9,061 nt of DNA from Azonexus sp. (GCA_031285115.1 JAITWU010000188.1:1-9061); one strand, 5' to 3'. Shown: positions 1 to 7,573, numbered from the stretch's first letter. Translations and numbers: made by a program. Notes: generated by a model from the sequence alone, not told the origin.

Positions 1-582
1 CGCTACGCGGGCGGTCCCCCTCCCCATTGCTACGCAGCAGGGAGGATCGGCCCGGTCAGCCTCGCCAACTCCGCCGCCATCCTGCGTTACCCGCAAACAC
101 ATGGCGACTGGGTGCGGCCCGGCATCATGCTTTACGGCGCTTCACCCTTTGCCGATGAAAGCGCCGCCGCGCTCGGTCTGCATCCGGCGATGACGCTGGA
201 GAGCCGCATCATCGCCGTGCAAGAAATCGCCGCCGGGGAGCGGGTCGGTTATGGCGGCGTCTTTACCGCGCCACGGCGGATGCGCATCGGCATCGTCGCC
301 TGCGGCTATGCCGACGGCTACCCGCGCCACGCGCCGAATGGCGCGCCGCTTTCCGTCGCCGGGCAGCGCACTGGCCTCGTCGGTCGCGTGTCGATGGATA
401 TGCTGGCTTGCGATCTCACCCACATTCCCGCTGCCGCGCCCGGTTCGCCGGTGACGCTCTGGGGCGCGGGCGAGGGCGGCGTCGTGCCGGTCGATGAAGT
501 GGCGGCGGCGGCGGGCACCATCGCCTACGAACTCTTTTGCGCCATCGCGCCGCGCGTGCCGGTCATCGTCGGGGAAAGCTGA
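1..582 (+). CDS. alr: Alanine racemase, C-terminal part (5' end outside window)
   Basis: PLP-dependent cytoplasmic enzyme that interconverts L- and D-alanine and so supplies D-Ala for peptidoglycan. The frame is open from base 1; the GTG at 112 is an internal Val codon, not a start. From about base 52 the match is clear: [12 protein letters not shown], then [14 protein letters not shown] (the Arg at 115-117 is the PLP pyridine-nitrogen contact of the family), then [10 protein letters not shown], whose Tyr codon at 250-252 aligns with the catalytic tyrosine (Tyr265 in the Bacillus enzyme). GYADGYPRH and GRVSMDML (substrate-pocket Met at 394-396) follow, and the protein ends [20 protein letters not shown], as in DadX/Alr. 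The PLP-lysine half lies off the window. Residues coded by about 10-48 ([13 protein letters not shown]) do not look like alanine racemase and coincide with a hairpin. The stop codon shares one base with the radA start. The racemase family is certain; alr versus dadX cannot be separated. Confidence 0.93.
   Translation, partial: RYAGGPPPHCYAAGRIGPVSLANSAAILRYPQTHGDWVRPGIMLYGASPFADESAAALGLHPAMTLESRIIAVQEIAAGERVGYGGVFTAPRRMRIGIVACGYADGYPRHAPNGAPLSVAGQRTGLVGRVSMDMLACDLTHIPAAAPGSPVTLWGAGEGGVVPVDEVAAAAGTIAYELFCAIAPRVPVIVGES
19..45. repeat. Hairpin-forming palindromic segment inside alr
   Basis: Two nested stems are visible: CCTCCC (19-24) pairs with GGGAGG (40-45), and TGCT (28-31) pairs with AGCA (36-39) around an ACGC loop. 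The only unpaired bases in the stem are the CAT at 25-27. A 7-base direct repeat GCTACGC occurs at 2-8 and again at 29-35. The segment is translated in the alr frame as a Gly/Pro-rich stretch unusual for the family. It may be a copy of a dispersed palindromic repeat inserted in frame; that is inference, since only one copy is visible here. Confidence 0.45.
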
Positions 583-1940
583 TGGCGAAACAGAAGTCGA
601 TCTACAGTTGCAGCGAGTGCGGCGCCGCCAGCCCCAAGTGGCAGGGCCAATGCCCCGGCTGCGGCCAGTGGAATACGCTCGTCGAGGCGGTTGCCGAAAA
701 ACCTTCCGCCCACCGCTTCGCCGCGCTCGCGCCGGGGACGAAATTACAAGCCCTCGCTGACATCGAAGCGCGGGAATTCGAGCGGCTTGCCACCGGCGTC
801 GGCGAATTCGACCGGGCGCTCGGCGGCGGCCTCGTCGCGGGCGGCGTCGTACTCATCGGCGGCGACCCCGGCATCGGCAAAAGCACCTTGCTCTTGCAGG
901 CGCTGGCGAAGTTGTCGGCGGTGCATAAAGTGCTCTATGTGAGCGGTGAAGAATCCGGCCAGCAGGTGGCGCTGCGCGCCCGCCGTCTCGGGCTGGCGAC
1001 GCAGAAATTGCCGTTGCTCGCCGAAATCAATCTCGAACGCATCCTCGCCGTCTTGCAGGCCGAACGGCCGGAAGTCGCCGTCATCGACTCGATCCAGACC
1101 CTGTGGTCGGATGAACTTTCCAGCGCCCCCGGCTCGGTCGCCCAAGTGCGCGAATGCGCGGCGCAACTCACCCGGCTGGCCAAGGAAACCGGGGTGACCA
1201 TCATCCTCGTCGGCCATGTGACCAAGGAAGGGGCGCTGGCCGGGCCGCGTGTGCTCGAACACATGGTCGACACCGTGCTTTATTTTGAAGGCGACGCTCA
1301 TTCGAGCTTTCGCCTCGTCCGGGCGGTGAAAAACCGCTTCGGCGCGGTCAATGAACTCGGCGTTTTCGCCATGACCGAAACCGGCTTGAAAGGCGTCAGC
1401 AACCCTTCCGCCCTGTTTTTGTCGCAGCACGGGCAGGAAGTCCCCGGCTCCTGCGTGATGGTGACGCAGGAAGGCACGCGCCCGCTGCTGGTGGAAATTC
1501 AGGCGTTGGTCGATAGCGCCCACGGCAACCCGCGCCGCCTCACGGTCGGGCTGGAGGCCCAGCGTCTCGCCATGCTGCTTGCCGTGCTGCACCGCCATGC
1601 CGGGATTGCCTGCTTCGATCAGGACGTTTTTGTAAACGCCGTCGGCGGCGTCAAAATCGCCGAACCGGCGGCGGATCTGGCGGTGCTGGTGGCGATTGCC
1701 TCGTCGCTCAAAAACCGGGCGCTGCCCGCCAAACTGGTGGTCTTTGGCGAAATCGGCCTGGCGGGCGAAATCCGCCCCGCCCCGCGCGGTCAGGAGCGCC
1801 TGCGCGAAGCCGCCAAACTGGGCTTTACCGAGGCGCTGATTCCTGAGGCCAACAAACCGAAACAGGCCATCCCCGGCATGACCGTGATCGCCGTGCGGCG
1901 GGTGGAAGAAGCCATCGCCCGGCTGCGGGAGTTGGCTTAG
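582..1940 (+). CDS. radA: DNA repair protein RadA (Sms), RecA-like branch-migration ATPase
   Basis: RadA is a cytoplasmic ATPase that drives branch migration of recombination intermediates with RecA. At 452 residues it is close to the usual 450-460. Domains in order: an N-terminal zinc finger with C10-x2-C13 and C24-x2-C27; a RecA-like core with Walker A GGDPGIGKST at about 93-102 and Walker B VAVIDS with Asp169; the RadA signature KNRFG at 250-254; and a C-terminal Lon-protease-like domain from about residue 315 with VNAVGGVKI and FGEIGLAGEIRP. The ATG at 582 is chosen because [14 protein letters not shown] is the canonical RadA start; an earlier in-frame ATG at 537 would only add codons lying inside alr. 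The start shares its A with the alr stop (TGATG), and a GGGGA (571-575) just upstream can act as ribosome binding site, so the two are probably co-translated. alr-radA adjacency is, from memory, common in betaproteobacteria. Confidence 0.97.
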   Translation: MAKQKSIYSCSECGAASPKWQGQCPGCGQWNTLVEAVAEKPSAHRFAALAPGTKLQALADIEAREFERLATGVGEFDRALGGGLVAGGVVLIGGDPGIGKSTLLLQALAKLSAVHKVLYVSGEESGQQVALRARRLGLATQKLPLLAEINLERILAVLQAERPEVAVIDSIQTLWSDELSSAPGSVAQVRECAAQLTRLAKETGVTIILVGHVTKEGALAGPRVLEHMVDTVLYFEGDAHSSFRLVRAVKNRFGAVNELGVFAMTETGLKGVSNPSALFLSQHGQEVPGSCVMVTQEGTRPLLVEIQALVDSAHGNPRRLTVGLEAQRLAMLLAVLHRHAGIACFDQDVFVNAVGGVKIAEPAADLAVLVAIASSLKNRALPAKLVVFGEIGLAGEIRPAPRGQERLREAAKLGFTEALIPEANKPKQAIPGMTVIAVRRVEEAIARLRELA

Positions 1941-1948
1941 GCTGGCCC

Positions 1949-1953
1949 GGAGG
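1949..1953 (+). promoter_or_regulatory. Shine-Dalgarno sequence for the GGDEF-EAL gene
   Basis: A GGAGG lies 11 bases before the ATG at 1965, inside the 24-base gap after the radA stop. The spacing is slightly long but it is the only purine-rich match there, and it supports 1965 as the start. Confidence 0.6.
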
Positions 1954-1964
1954 CGAACTGATCC

Positions 1965-4085
1965 ATGTTCAACCTGCTCCGCTATTTCTCGACCATCAGT
2001 TTCATCCTGATCGTGCTTGCCGCTGGCGTCTTCGGCCCGCTCTACCGGCAACTGGCCGAGAAGCAGATCAGCCATATGGCCGAAAGACGCAATGTGGAAA
2101 CAGCCGAGCAGCTCGAACGGCTGCTGTCGCCGCCGCTCAGACAGTTGCTGCTGGCCGCGCCCGGCGGCGATGACGGGGCGGCGCAGCGCCAGTCGGCCCG
2201 GCTGACCGCCTTCGGCCAGCAACTGAGCGCCCTGATGGCGAATACCACGGTCGTCGAAGCGCGTTTTTACAACCGGCTTGGCGTCGTCGTCTTTGCCAGC
2301 GCCCCGACGCCGACCGGCGAGCGCCTGAACAGCGCCGGTTTTCGCGCCGCGCTGGCGGGCGGCGTCAGCAGCGAACTGAAGCGGCAGACGCTGCCTGCGA
2401 CCGATGGCAGACCGGTCGAGCGGCAGGTGCTGGTCAGCCTGTTCCCGCTGCCGGGCCGGGATGGCGAAGTCGAAGGCGTGTTCGAGCTGTACCAGGATGT
2501 GACGCCCCTCATGGTCGAGCTGGAGCGCAGCCAGCGCTGGGTGGCGGTCAGCGTCTTTACCGTTTTCGCCCTGCTGTTCTTTTTGCAGTATCTGCTCGTG
2601 CGGCGCGCCCAGCGCATCCTGAACGAGCAGGAGCGACGCCTGAAAGCGGCGCGCGACACGCTGGAGCAGGAGATCGAGGCGCGCACCGGGGAACTCAGGG
2701 AAACCAATCTGAAATTGCAGGACGAGATCGCCGAACGCCGCGAGGCGGAAAGCAAACTCAATTACCTCGCCTACCACGATCCCCTGACCGGCCTTGCCAA
2801 CCGCCGTTCCTTCGTCGAATCCCTCGATGTTTACCTGCGCGGCATGGGCGACGGCGGGCGGCAACTGGCGGTGCTCTTCATTGATCTCGACCAGTTCAAG
2901 CAGGTCAATGACGCCTTCGGCCACAGCGTTGGCGATGAACTGCTGATCACCGTCGCCGCCCGCCTGAGCGAGGTGTTGCGCGCCGCCGACATGCTCTCCC
3001 GAATCGGCGGCGACGAATTCATCTGCCTCATCGGCCATGTCCGCAGCGAGGACGAGGCGATTTTGGTCGCCGGGCAGATCGTCGATGCTTTCAACCAGCC
3101 TTTCCGCTTTGACGGCTACGATTTTTCCCTGACCGCTTCGGTCGGCATTTGTCTCGCGCCGCGCGACGGCTCCGGCGTCGTCGAACTGATGCGCAACGCC
3201 GATACGGCGATGTATCAGGCCAAGGCGCTCGGTCGCGGGCAGTTTTCCTGCTACCGGCCAGAAATGACGCGCCGGGCGCAGGAGCGCAGCCATGTCGAAA
3301 ACCTGCTGCGGCGGGCGCTGGAAAACGATGAACTCGCCATCTGCCTGCAAGCCCAGGTCGATGCTGGCAGTGGCCGCCTGACCGGGGCCGAGGCGCTGCT
3401 GCGCTGGCATAGTCCGGAACTCGGGCTGGTGCTGCCGAACCGCTTTATTCCGCTGGCCGAGGAATCGGGCATCATCATCGCCATCGGCGCCTGGGTTCTG
3501 CGCCAAACCTGCCGCCTCGCGCAAGACTGGGCGGCGGACGGCTTCACGCTGCCGATGGTGTCGGTCAATGTTTCGGCCCGCCAGCTCGAAGACCCGGAAT
3601 TCGACGACATGCTGCGCGGCATTCTCGCCGAAACGGGCATGAACCCGGCGCGGCTCAAGCTCGAACTGACCGAATCCGTCCTCATGGGCGTCGGCGAAGC
3701 CAGCGCCCATCTCGATCACCTGCGGCAAATCGGCGTCAGTCTGGCGCTCGACGATTTCGGCATCGGCTATTCGTCGCTCAGTTATCTCAAACAATTGCCG
3801 GTGCAGCAGCTCAAGATCGACCGCTCCTTCGTCACCGGCATCGGGCGCAACAAGGGCGACGAAGCGATTATTCGCAGCGTCATCGAACTGGCCGGTCACC
3901 TCGGTTTCGGCATTGTCGCCGAAGGCGTCGAGACGCCTGAACAAGCCGCTTTTCTCACCGCCCTCGGCTGTCAGCAACTGCAAGGCAACCTGCACGGAGC
4001 GGCGGCCACGCCCGCCGAGTTTCGCCGCCAGTGGGATAAACGCCCGGATGTACGCCCGGACAAGCGCCCGGACAAGCGCCCATGA
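1965..4085 (+). CDS. Membrane-anchored diguanylate cyclase/phosphodiesterase (GGDEF-EAL) with periplasmic sensor region
   Basis: A 706-residue protein expected to make and/or degrade cyclic-di-GMP at the inner membrane. Layout: membrane helix about 8-28; a periplasmic region of about 160 residues, not assignable by eye but possibly Cache/PAS-like; second helix 192-212; a charged coiled coil about 215-262; a GGDEF domain opening with AYHDPLTGLANRR (269-281). The active-site GGDEF is at 348-352, preceded by an intact product-inhibition site RxxD (R339-D342), so cyclase activity is plausible. The EAL domain has E476-A-L, NVSARQ, ELTES, D596-D597, K617 (KIDRSFV), E653 (EGVE) and Q673, so the known metal and catalytic residues are present. 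Its final loop is degenerate (QGNLHGAAATP instead of QGY followed by a conserved Pro). The tail is four DKRP-like repeats. The gene overlaps the downstream permease by ATGA. Both activities are possible; which dominates cannot be read from sequence. Confidence 0.93.
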   Translation: MFNLLRYFSTISFILIVLAAGVFGPLYRQLAEKQISHMAERRNVETAEQLERLLSPPLRQLLLAAPGGDDGAAQRQSARLTAFGQQLSALMANTTVVEARFYNRLGVVVFASAPTPTGERLNSAGFRAALAGGVSSELKRQTLPATDGRPVERQVLVSLFPLPGRDGEVEGVFELYQDVTPLMVELERSQRWVAVSVFTVFALLFFLQYLLVRRAQRILNEQERRLKAARDTLEQEIEARTGELRETNLKLQDEIAERREAESKLNYLAYHDPLTGLANRRSFVESLDVYLRGMGDGGRQLAVLFIDLDQFKQVNDAFGHSVGDELLITVAARLSEVLRAADMLSRIGGDEFICLIGHVRSEDEAILVAGQIVDAFNQPFRFDGYDFSLTASVGICLAPRDGSGVVELMRNADTAMYQAKALGRGQFSCYRPEMTRRAQERSHVENLLRRALENDELAICLQAQVDAGSGRLTGAEALLRWHSPELGLVLPNRFIPLAEESGIIIAIGAWVLRQTCRLAQDWAADGFTLPMVSVNVSARQLEDPEFDDMLRGILAETGMNPARLKLELTESVLMGVGEASAHLDHLRQIGVSLALDDFGIGYSSLSYLKQLPVQQLKIDRSFVTGIGRNKGDEAIIRSVIELAGHLGFGIVAEGVETPEQAAFLTALGCQQLQGNLHGAAATPAEFRRQWDKRPDVRPDKRPDKRP
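4035..4082 (+). repeat. 12-bp tandem repeat, four copies, coding for the DKRP tail
   Basis: Four head-to-tail 12-base units begin at 4035, 4047, 4059 and 4071. They encode DKRP, DVRP, DKRP and DKRP at the end of the GGDEF-EAL protein. The last two units differ only at the final base (GACAAGCGCCCG versus GACAAGCGCCCA). That final A, at 4082, is also the first base of the permease ATG, and the TGA stop follows immediately. Each unit is a multiple of three, so copy-number change would keep both genes in frame. Confidence 0.9.
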
Positions 4086-6610
4086 TCGCCCTCTCCTGGC
4101 GTCTGCTGGGCCGCGAGTTGCGCTCCGGCGAATTGCGCCTCCTCTGCGCCGCGCTGTGCGTGGCCGTGGCGGCGGTGACGGCGGTCGGGTTTTTTGCCGA
4201 CCGCATCCAGCGAGCGCTCAAAAATGAGGCGCAGCAGTTGATGGGCGGCGATCTGGTCTTGACCGCCGACCACCCGCTGCCGGAAAGCTACCGCCAGGAA
4301 GCGGCGCGGCGGCGGGCGGCGCTGGCCGAAACGCTGGTTTTCCCAAGCATGGTCAGCTTTGGCGGGCGGGCGCAGTTGGCCGACATCACGGCAGTCAGCG
4401 CCGCCTACCCGCTGCGCGGGCGGCTGTCGGTGGCGCAGCGGCTGGGCGAAAGCGGCGGGCCGGTCGCTGGCGGGCCGCCGCCGGGGACGGTCTGGCTCGA
4501 TGAGCGGCTGGCGACGGCGCTCGCGGCAATGCCCGGCGATGTCGTCGCGGTCGGGCGGGCCAACTTGCGGGTGGCGGCGATTCTGACTCTGGAGCCGGAT
4601 CGCGGCATCAATTTTTTCAGCCTCGCGCCGCGCCTCATGATGTCGATCGACGACGTGGCGGCGAGCGGCCTCGTGCAGGAAGGCTCGCGCCTGCGCTACC
4701 GGCTGCTGCTGGCGGCCAATGACAAAGAGGCGGGCGGCATCGACGGCCTGCGCGACTGGCTGAAGCCGCGTCTGGCGCGCGGCGAGCGGCTGGAAGACGC
4801 AAGCAACGCCCGCCCCGAAATCCGCAGCGCCCTTGAGCGGGCCGAGCGTTTTCTCGGTCTCGCCACGCTGCTCACGGTCATTCTCGCCGCCGTTGCCGTG
4901 GCGCTCGCGGCGCGGCGCTACCTGCAACGCCACCTCGATGCCTGCGCCGTGATGCGCTGCTTCGGCATGACGCAAAACCGCCTCCTCCGTCTGCATGGGC
5001 TGATGTTTTTCTGGCTGGCGCTGGCGGCGGCGCTGGCCGGTTGCGGCGGCGGTTACGCCGCGCATTTTCTCCTTGTGAATGGCCTCAGCGGCTCCAGCGG
5101 CCTCTTTGCCGCGCACCTGCCGCCGCCCGGCTGGCGCGCTCCCGGCTACGGCGCGGCGGTCGCCGTCGTGCTGCTCTTCGGCTTTGCCCTGCCGCCCCTC
5201 CTGCAACTCGCCAAAGCGCCGCCCCTGCGGGTATTGCGCCGCGAACTGGGCGCGCCGCAGCCGTCGCTGTTCGGTGGTTATGCGCTCGGCTGCCTGTCGC
5301 TCGGCGGCTTGATCGTCGTTGTCGCGGGCGATGTTCGCCTCGGCGCTTTCGCCTTGGGCGGCTTTGCCGGGGCGTTTATCGCTTTCTGGCTGCTCGCCCG
5401 TTTGCTGCTTACCGCCATCGCCCGCCTGCGTGGCATTGGCGGCGCTGGTGGCGTCGGCTGGCGGCAGGGACTGGCGAACCTCGCCCGCCATGCTTCTTCC
5501 GCCACTTTGCAGATCGTCGCGCTGGCCGTCGGCATCATGGCCATGCTGCTGCTGACCGTGACGCGCAGCCAGTTGCTCGACGCCTGGACCGGCTCGCTGG
5601 CGGCGGAAGCGCCCAACCGCTTCATCATCAACATCCAGCCGGAACAGCGCGACGAAGTGGCGCAAATGCTCGCCGCCGCCGGGGTCGAAGCCGAACTCTC
5701 GCCGATGATTCGCGCTCGCCTGCTGCGCATCGGCGGGCGACCCGTCTCGGCGGCCAGCTACCCGGAGGACGAACGGGCGCAACGCCTGATCGAGCGCGAA
5801 TTCAATCTCTCATGGCGCGATGCGCTGCCACCCGGCAACCGCCTCACCGCCGGGCAATGGTTTGCCCCGCCGGAAATCGGTCTCAACGCCGAAGGGCAAG
5901 GCGTCGCCTCGGTCGAAGAAGGTCTGGCGCGCACCCTCGGCATCGCCATCGGCGACGAACTGACCTTTGCCGTGGCTGGCGTCGAGCGCGTCGTGCGCGT
6001 CACCAGTCTGCGCCAACTGGCCTGGGATTCGCTGCGCGTCAATTTCTTCGTCCTCACGCCCGCCGGCGTCATCGACGACCTGCCCGCCAGCTACATCACC
6101 AGTTTTCACCTGCCGGATGGCAGCGCCAAACTTGGCCCGGAACTGGTCAGCCGCTTCCCCAACCTGACCATCATCGACATCGCCGCCATCCTCGTGCAAC
6201 TGCGCGCCGTCATCGAACAAGTGGCCGGGGCCGTCCGCTTCATCTTCCTGTTTACCCTGCTGGCGGGCGGCATCGTGCTCTACTCGGCGCTGCTGTCGAT
6301 GCTCGACGAGCGCCGCTACGCGCTCGCCGTCATGCGCGCCCTCGGCGCCCGCCGTCAGCAACTGGCGGCGGCGCTCCTCAGCGAACTCGCCGCCGTCGGC
6401 GCCGCCGCCGGTTTTTTGGCGGCGGCGGGCGCCATGTTGGTCGGCCAGATCATTGCCCATCGAGTCTTTCAACTCGACCTCACGCCACCCCTCTGGCTAC
6501 CGCCACTAGCCGCCGCCAGCGGCGCGGCGGCGACAGTCGCCACCGGCTGGTGGGCCGTCCGCCGCCTGCTGGCGACACCGCCCCTGCTGTTGCTGCGGAG
6601 TGGGGAGTGA
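4082..6610 (+). CDS. FtsX-like ABC transporter permease, YbbP family
   Basis: An 842-residue inner-membrane protein resembling E. coli YbbP (about 804 residues), the permease of an ABC system annotated with lysophospholipase L1 biosynthesis; the true substrate is not established. By eye it has ten membrane helices in the YbbP 1+3+2+1+3 pattern: about 18-38, 257-276, 307-327, 357-377, 398-418, 424-444, 478-497, 720-741, 769-790 and 809-828. Two large soluble, presumably periplasmic regions lie at about 40-255 and 500-718. Family-like stretches are LLGRELRSGELRLL at the N-terminus, QQLMGGDLVL near residue 55, DERRYALAVMRALGARR after helix 8, and the LRSGE end. The ATG sits in the four-base overlap with the upstream stop, with no clear Shine-Dalgarno of its own, which suggests translational coupling. 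No ATPase (YbbA-like) gene is in the window, so the ATP-hydrolysing partner must be elsewhere. Confidence 0.88.
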   Translation: MIALSWRLLGRELRSGELRLLCAALCVAVAAVTAVGFFADRIQRALKNEAQQLMGGDLVLTADHPLPESYRQEAARRRAALAETLVFPSMVSFGGRAQLADITAVSAAYPLRGRLSVAQRLGESGGPVAGGPPPGTVWLDERLATALAAMPGDVVAVGRANLRVAAILTLEPDRGINFFSLAPRLMMSIDDVAASGLVQEGSRLRYRLLLAANDKEAGGIDGLRDWLKPRLARGERLEDASNARPEIRSALERAERFLGLATLLTVILAAVAVALAARRYLQRHLDACAVMRCFGMTQNRLLRLHGLMFFWLALAAALAGCGGGYAAHFLLVNGLSGSSGLFAAHLPPPGWRAPGYGAAVAVVLLFGFALPPLLQLAKAPPLRVLRRELGAPQPSLFGGYALGCLSLGGLIVVVAGDVRLGAFALGGFAGAFIAFWLLARLLLTAIARLRGIGGAGGVGWRQGLANLARHASSATLQIVALAVGIMAMLLLTVTRSQLLDAWTGSLAAEAPNRFIINIQPEQRDEVAQMLAAAGVEAELSPMIRARLLRIGGRPVSAASYPEDERAQRLIEREFNLSWRDALPPGNRLTAGQWFAPPEIGLNAEGQGVASVEEGLARTLGIAIGDELTFAVAGVERVVRVTSLRQLAWDSLRVNFFVLTPAGVIDDLPASYITSFHLPDGSAKLGPELVSRFPNLTIIDIAAILVQLRAVIEQVAGAVRFIFLFTLLAGGIVLYSALLSMLDERRYALAVMRALGARRQQLAAALLSELAAVGAAAGFLAAAGAMLVGQIIAHRVFQLDLTPPLWLPPLAAASGAAATVATGWWAVRRLLATPPLLLLRSGE

Positions 6611-6638
6611 GGGTTGGCCGTGGTTTGGGCGCGGCTTC

Positions 6639-6655
6639 ATTCCATTTAATGGAAT
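6639..6655. terminator. AT-rich palindrome at the convergent gene junction, possible bidirectional terminator
   Basis: ATTCCATT (6639-6646) and AATGGAAT (6648-6655) are perfect inverted repeats around a single central T. A looser outer pair GGCT (6633-6636)/AGCC (6657-6660) could extend the stem. It sits in the 44-base gap between the permease stop and the nadC stop, and its last base is the first plus-strand base of the nadC stop codon (TCA, 6655-6657). There is no clear T-run on either side and a one-base loop is too tight without opening inner pairs, so terminator function is only a guess from position. Confidence 0.4.
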
Positions 6656-7518
6656 CAGCCGTCGAAGCGCATGGACAGGTCGAGCGCCTTGACATCCTTG
6701 GTCAGCGCGCCGACTGAAATGCGGTCGACGCCGGTCTCGGCAATGGCGCGGATGCTTTCCAGGGTGACGTTGCCGGAAGCCTCCAGCACGGCGCGGCCAG
6801 CGTTGCGGCGGGCTGCTTCGCGCAGCATGTCGAGGCTGAAATTGTCGAGGAGGATCATCGTCGCGCCAGCGGCGAGGGCAGCGTCAAGTTCGGCGAGCGA
6901 TTCGACTTCGATCTGGATGAAGCGGCAGCGTTCGCCAGCTTCTCCGGCGACGCGCCGGGCTGCTTCCAGCGCCGGGACGATGCCGCCAGCGGCGTGAATG
7001 TGGTTTTCCTTGATCAGAATCGCATCCCACAGGGCCAGCCGGTGGTTGCCGCCGCCGCCGCAGCGGACGGCGTATTTTTGGGCGATGCGCAGGCCGGGGA
7101 GCGTCTTGCGCGTATCGACGACCTCTGCTTGAGTGCCAGCGATGGCGTTGGCGTAAATGCGGGTTTTGCTGGCGACGGCGGATAGCAACTGAAGAAAATT
7201 GAGGGCGCTGCGCTCGGCTGAGAGCAAGGCGCGGGCATTGGCTGCGATGCGGCACAGCAACTGATTGGCGGCGATGGCGTCGCCATCGACCGCCAGCCAG
7301 TCGATGCTGGCCTCCGGGTCAAGGCGGTGGAGGCAGGCGGCGAACCAGTCGCGGCCGCAGAGGACGCCCGGCTCGCGGGAAATGACGCTGGCCCGAACCC
7401 GCTGACCGCCGTCGACCAGGGCGGCGGTGAGGTCGCCCGCGCCGAGATCTTCTTCGAGGGCGGCGGTGACGTTGCGGGTGATTTCGGCGGCGAGCGGGAT
7501 GGGAAAGTCGATGGTCAT
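6655..7518 (-). CDS. nadC: Quinolinate phosphoribosyltransferase (nicotinate-nucleotide pyrophosphorylase, decarboxylating)
   Basis: Cytoplasmic enzyme of de novo NAD synthesis: quinolinate plus PRPP gives nicotinate mononucleotide, CO2 and pyrophosphate. The 287 residues are typical length. The N-terminal part has the EEDLGAGDLT signature at 22-31. The barrel carries the substrate-binding series DTRKTLPGLR (135-144), K148, GGGGNHR (154-160), LIKENH (168-173), EVE (204-206), LLDN (223-226), ASGN (247-250) and TGVDRISVGALT (262-273). The start ATG (complement of 7516-7518) is chosen because MTIDFP directly precedes the expected helix; an upstream in-frame ATG at 7635 would lie inside nnr and adds residues unlike NadC. 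No strong Shine-Dalgarno precedes it. It follows nnr on the same strand after a 55-base spacer. nadA and nadB are not in the window. Confidence 0.97.
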   Translation of the reverse strand: MTIDFPIPLAAEITRNVTAALEEDLGAGDLTAALVDGGQRVRASVISREPGVLCGRDWFAACLHRLDPEASIDWLAVDGDAIAANQLLCRIAANARALLSAERSALNFLQLLSAVASKTRIYANAIAGTQAEVVDTRKTLPGLRIAQKYAVRCGGGGNHRLALWDAILIKENHIHAAGGIVPALEAARRVAGEAGERCRFIQIEVESLAELDAALAAGATMILLDNFSLDMLREAARRNAGRAVLEASGNVTLESIRAIAETGVDRISVGALTKDVKALDLSMRFDG

Positions 7519-7548
7519 GGGGACGCGGCAGAGGCTCAGGGGTAAAAG

Positions 7549-7566
7549 GCCGATTGTACCGTCGGC
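7549..7566 (-). promoter_or_regulatory. Possible nadC promoter -10 element within a short inverted repeat
   Basis: On the minus strand the nnr-nadC spacer contains TACAAT (complement of 7553-7558), a close match to the sigma-70 -10 hexamer, about 35 bases before the nadC start. At 17 bases upstream I see only GGCGCT, a poor -35. The hexamer largely falls in the loop of a five-base stem: GCCGA (7549-7553) with TCGGC (7562-7566). Read on the minus strand, a CTTTTA follows the stem, so the same site could instead be a weak terminator for nnr. Neither reading is secure. Confidence 0.33.
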
Positions 7567-7573
7567 GGCGTTT

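Noticed and set aside
112..114. GTG as a start codon for a short alanine racemase fragment
   Set aside because: The frame is open to base 1 and the upstream residues [12 protein letters not shown] and HGDWVRPG belong to the same conserved domain, so the GTG is an internal valine.
744..3995. A 1083-codon open frame on the minus strand opposite radA and the GGDEF-EAL gene
   Set aside because: Its product is a low-complexity mix rich in Asp, Gln, His, Arg and Ala with no recognisable domain. It lies exactly antisense to two well-supported genes, as expected from GC-rich codon bias leaving few stops in that frame.
3971..5782. A 603-codon minus-strand open frame opposite the permease
   Set aside because: Same character: antisense to a well-supported membrane protein gene, composition biased to Arg, Gln and Ala, no motifs.
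5041..6717. A 558-codon plus-strand open frame overlapping the permease in another frame
   Set aside because: Arg- and Ala-rich out-of-frame translation of the permease gene with no family resemblance, running past the real stop into the nadC 3' end.
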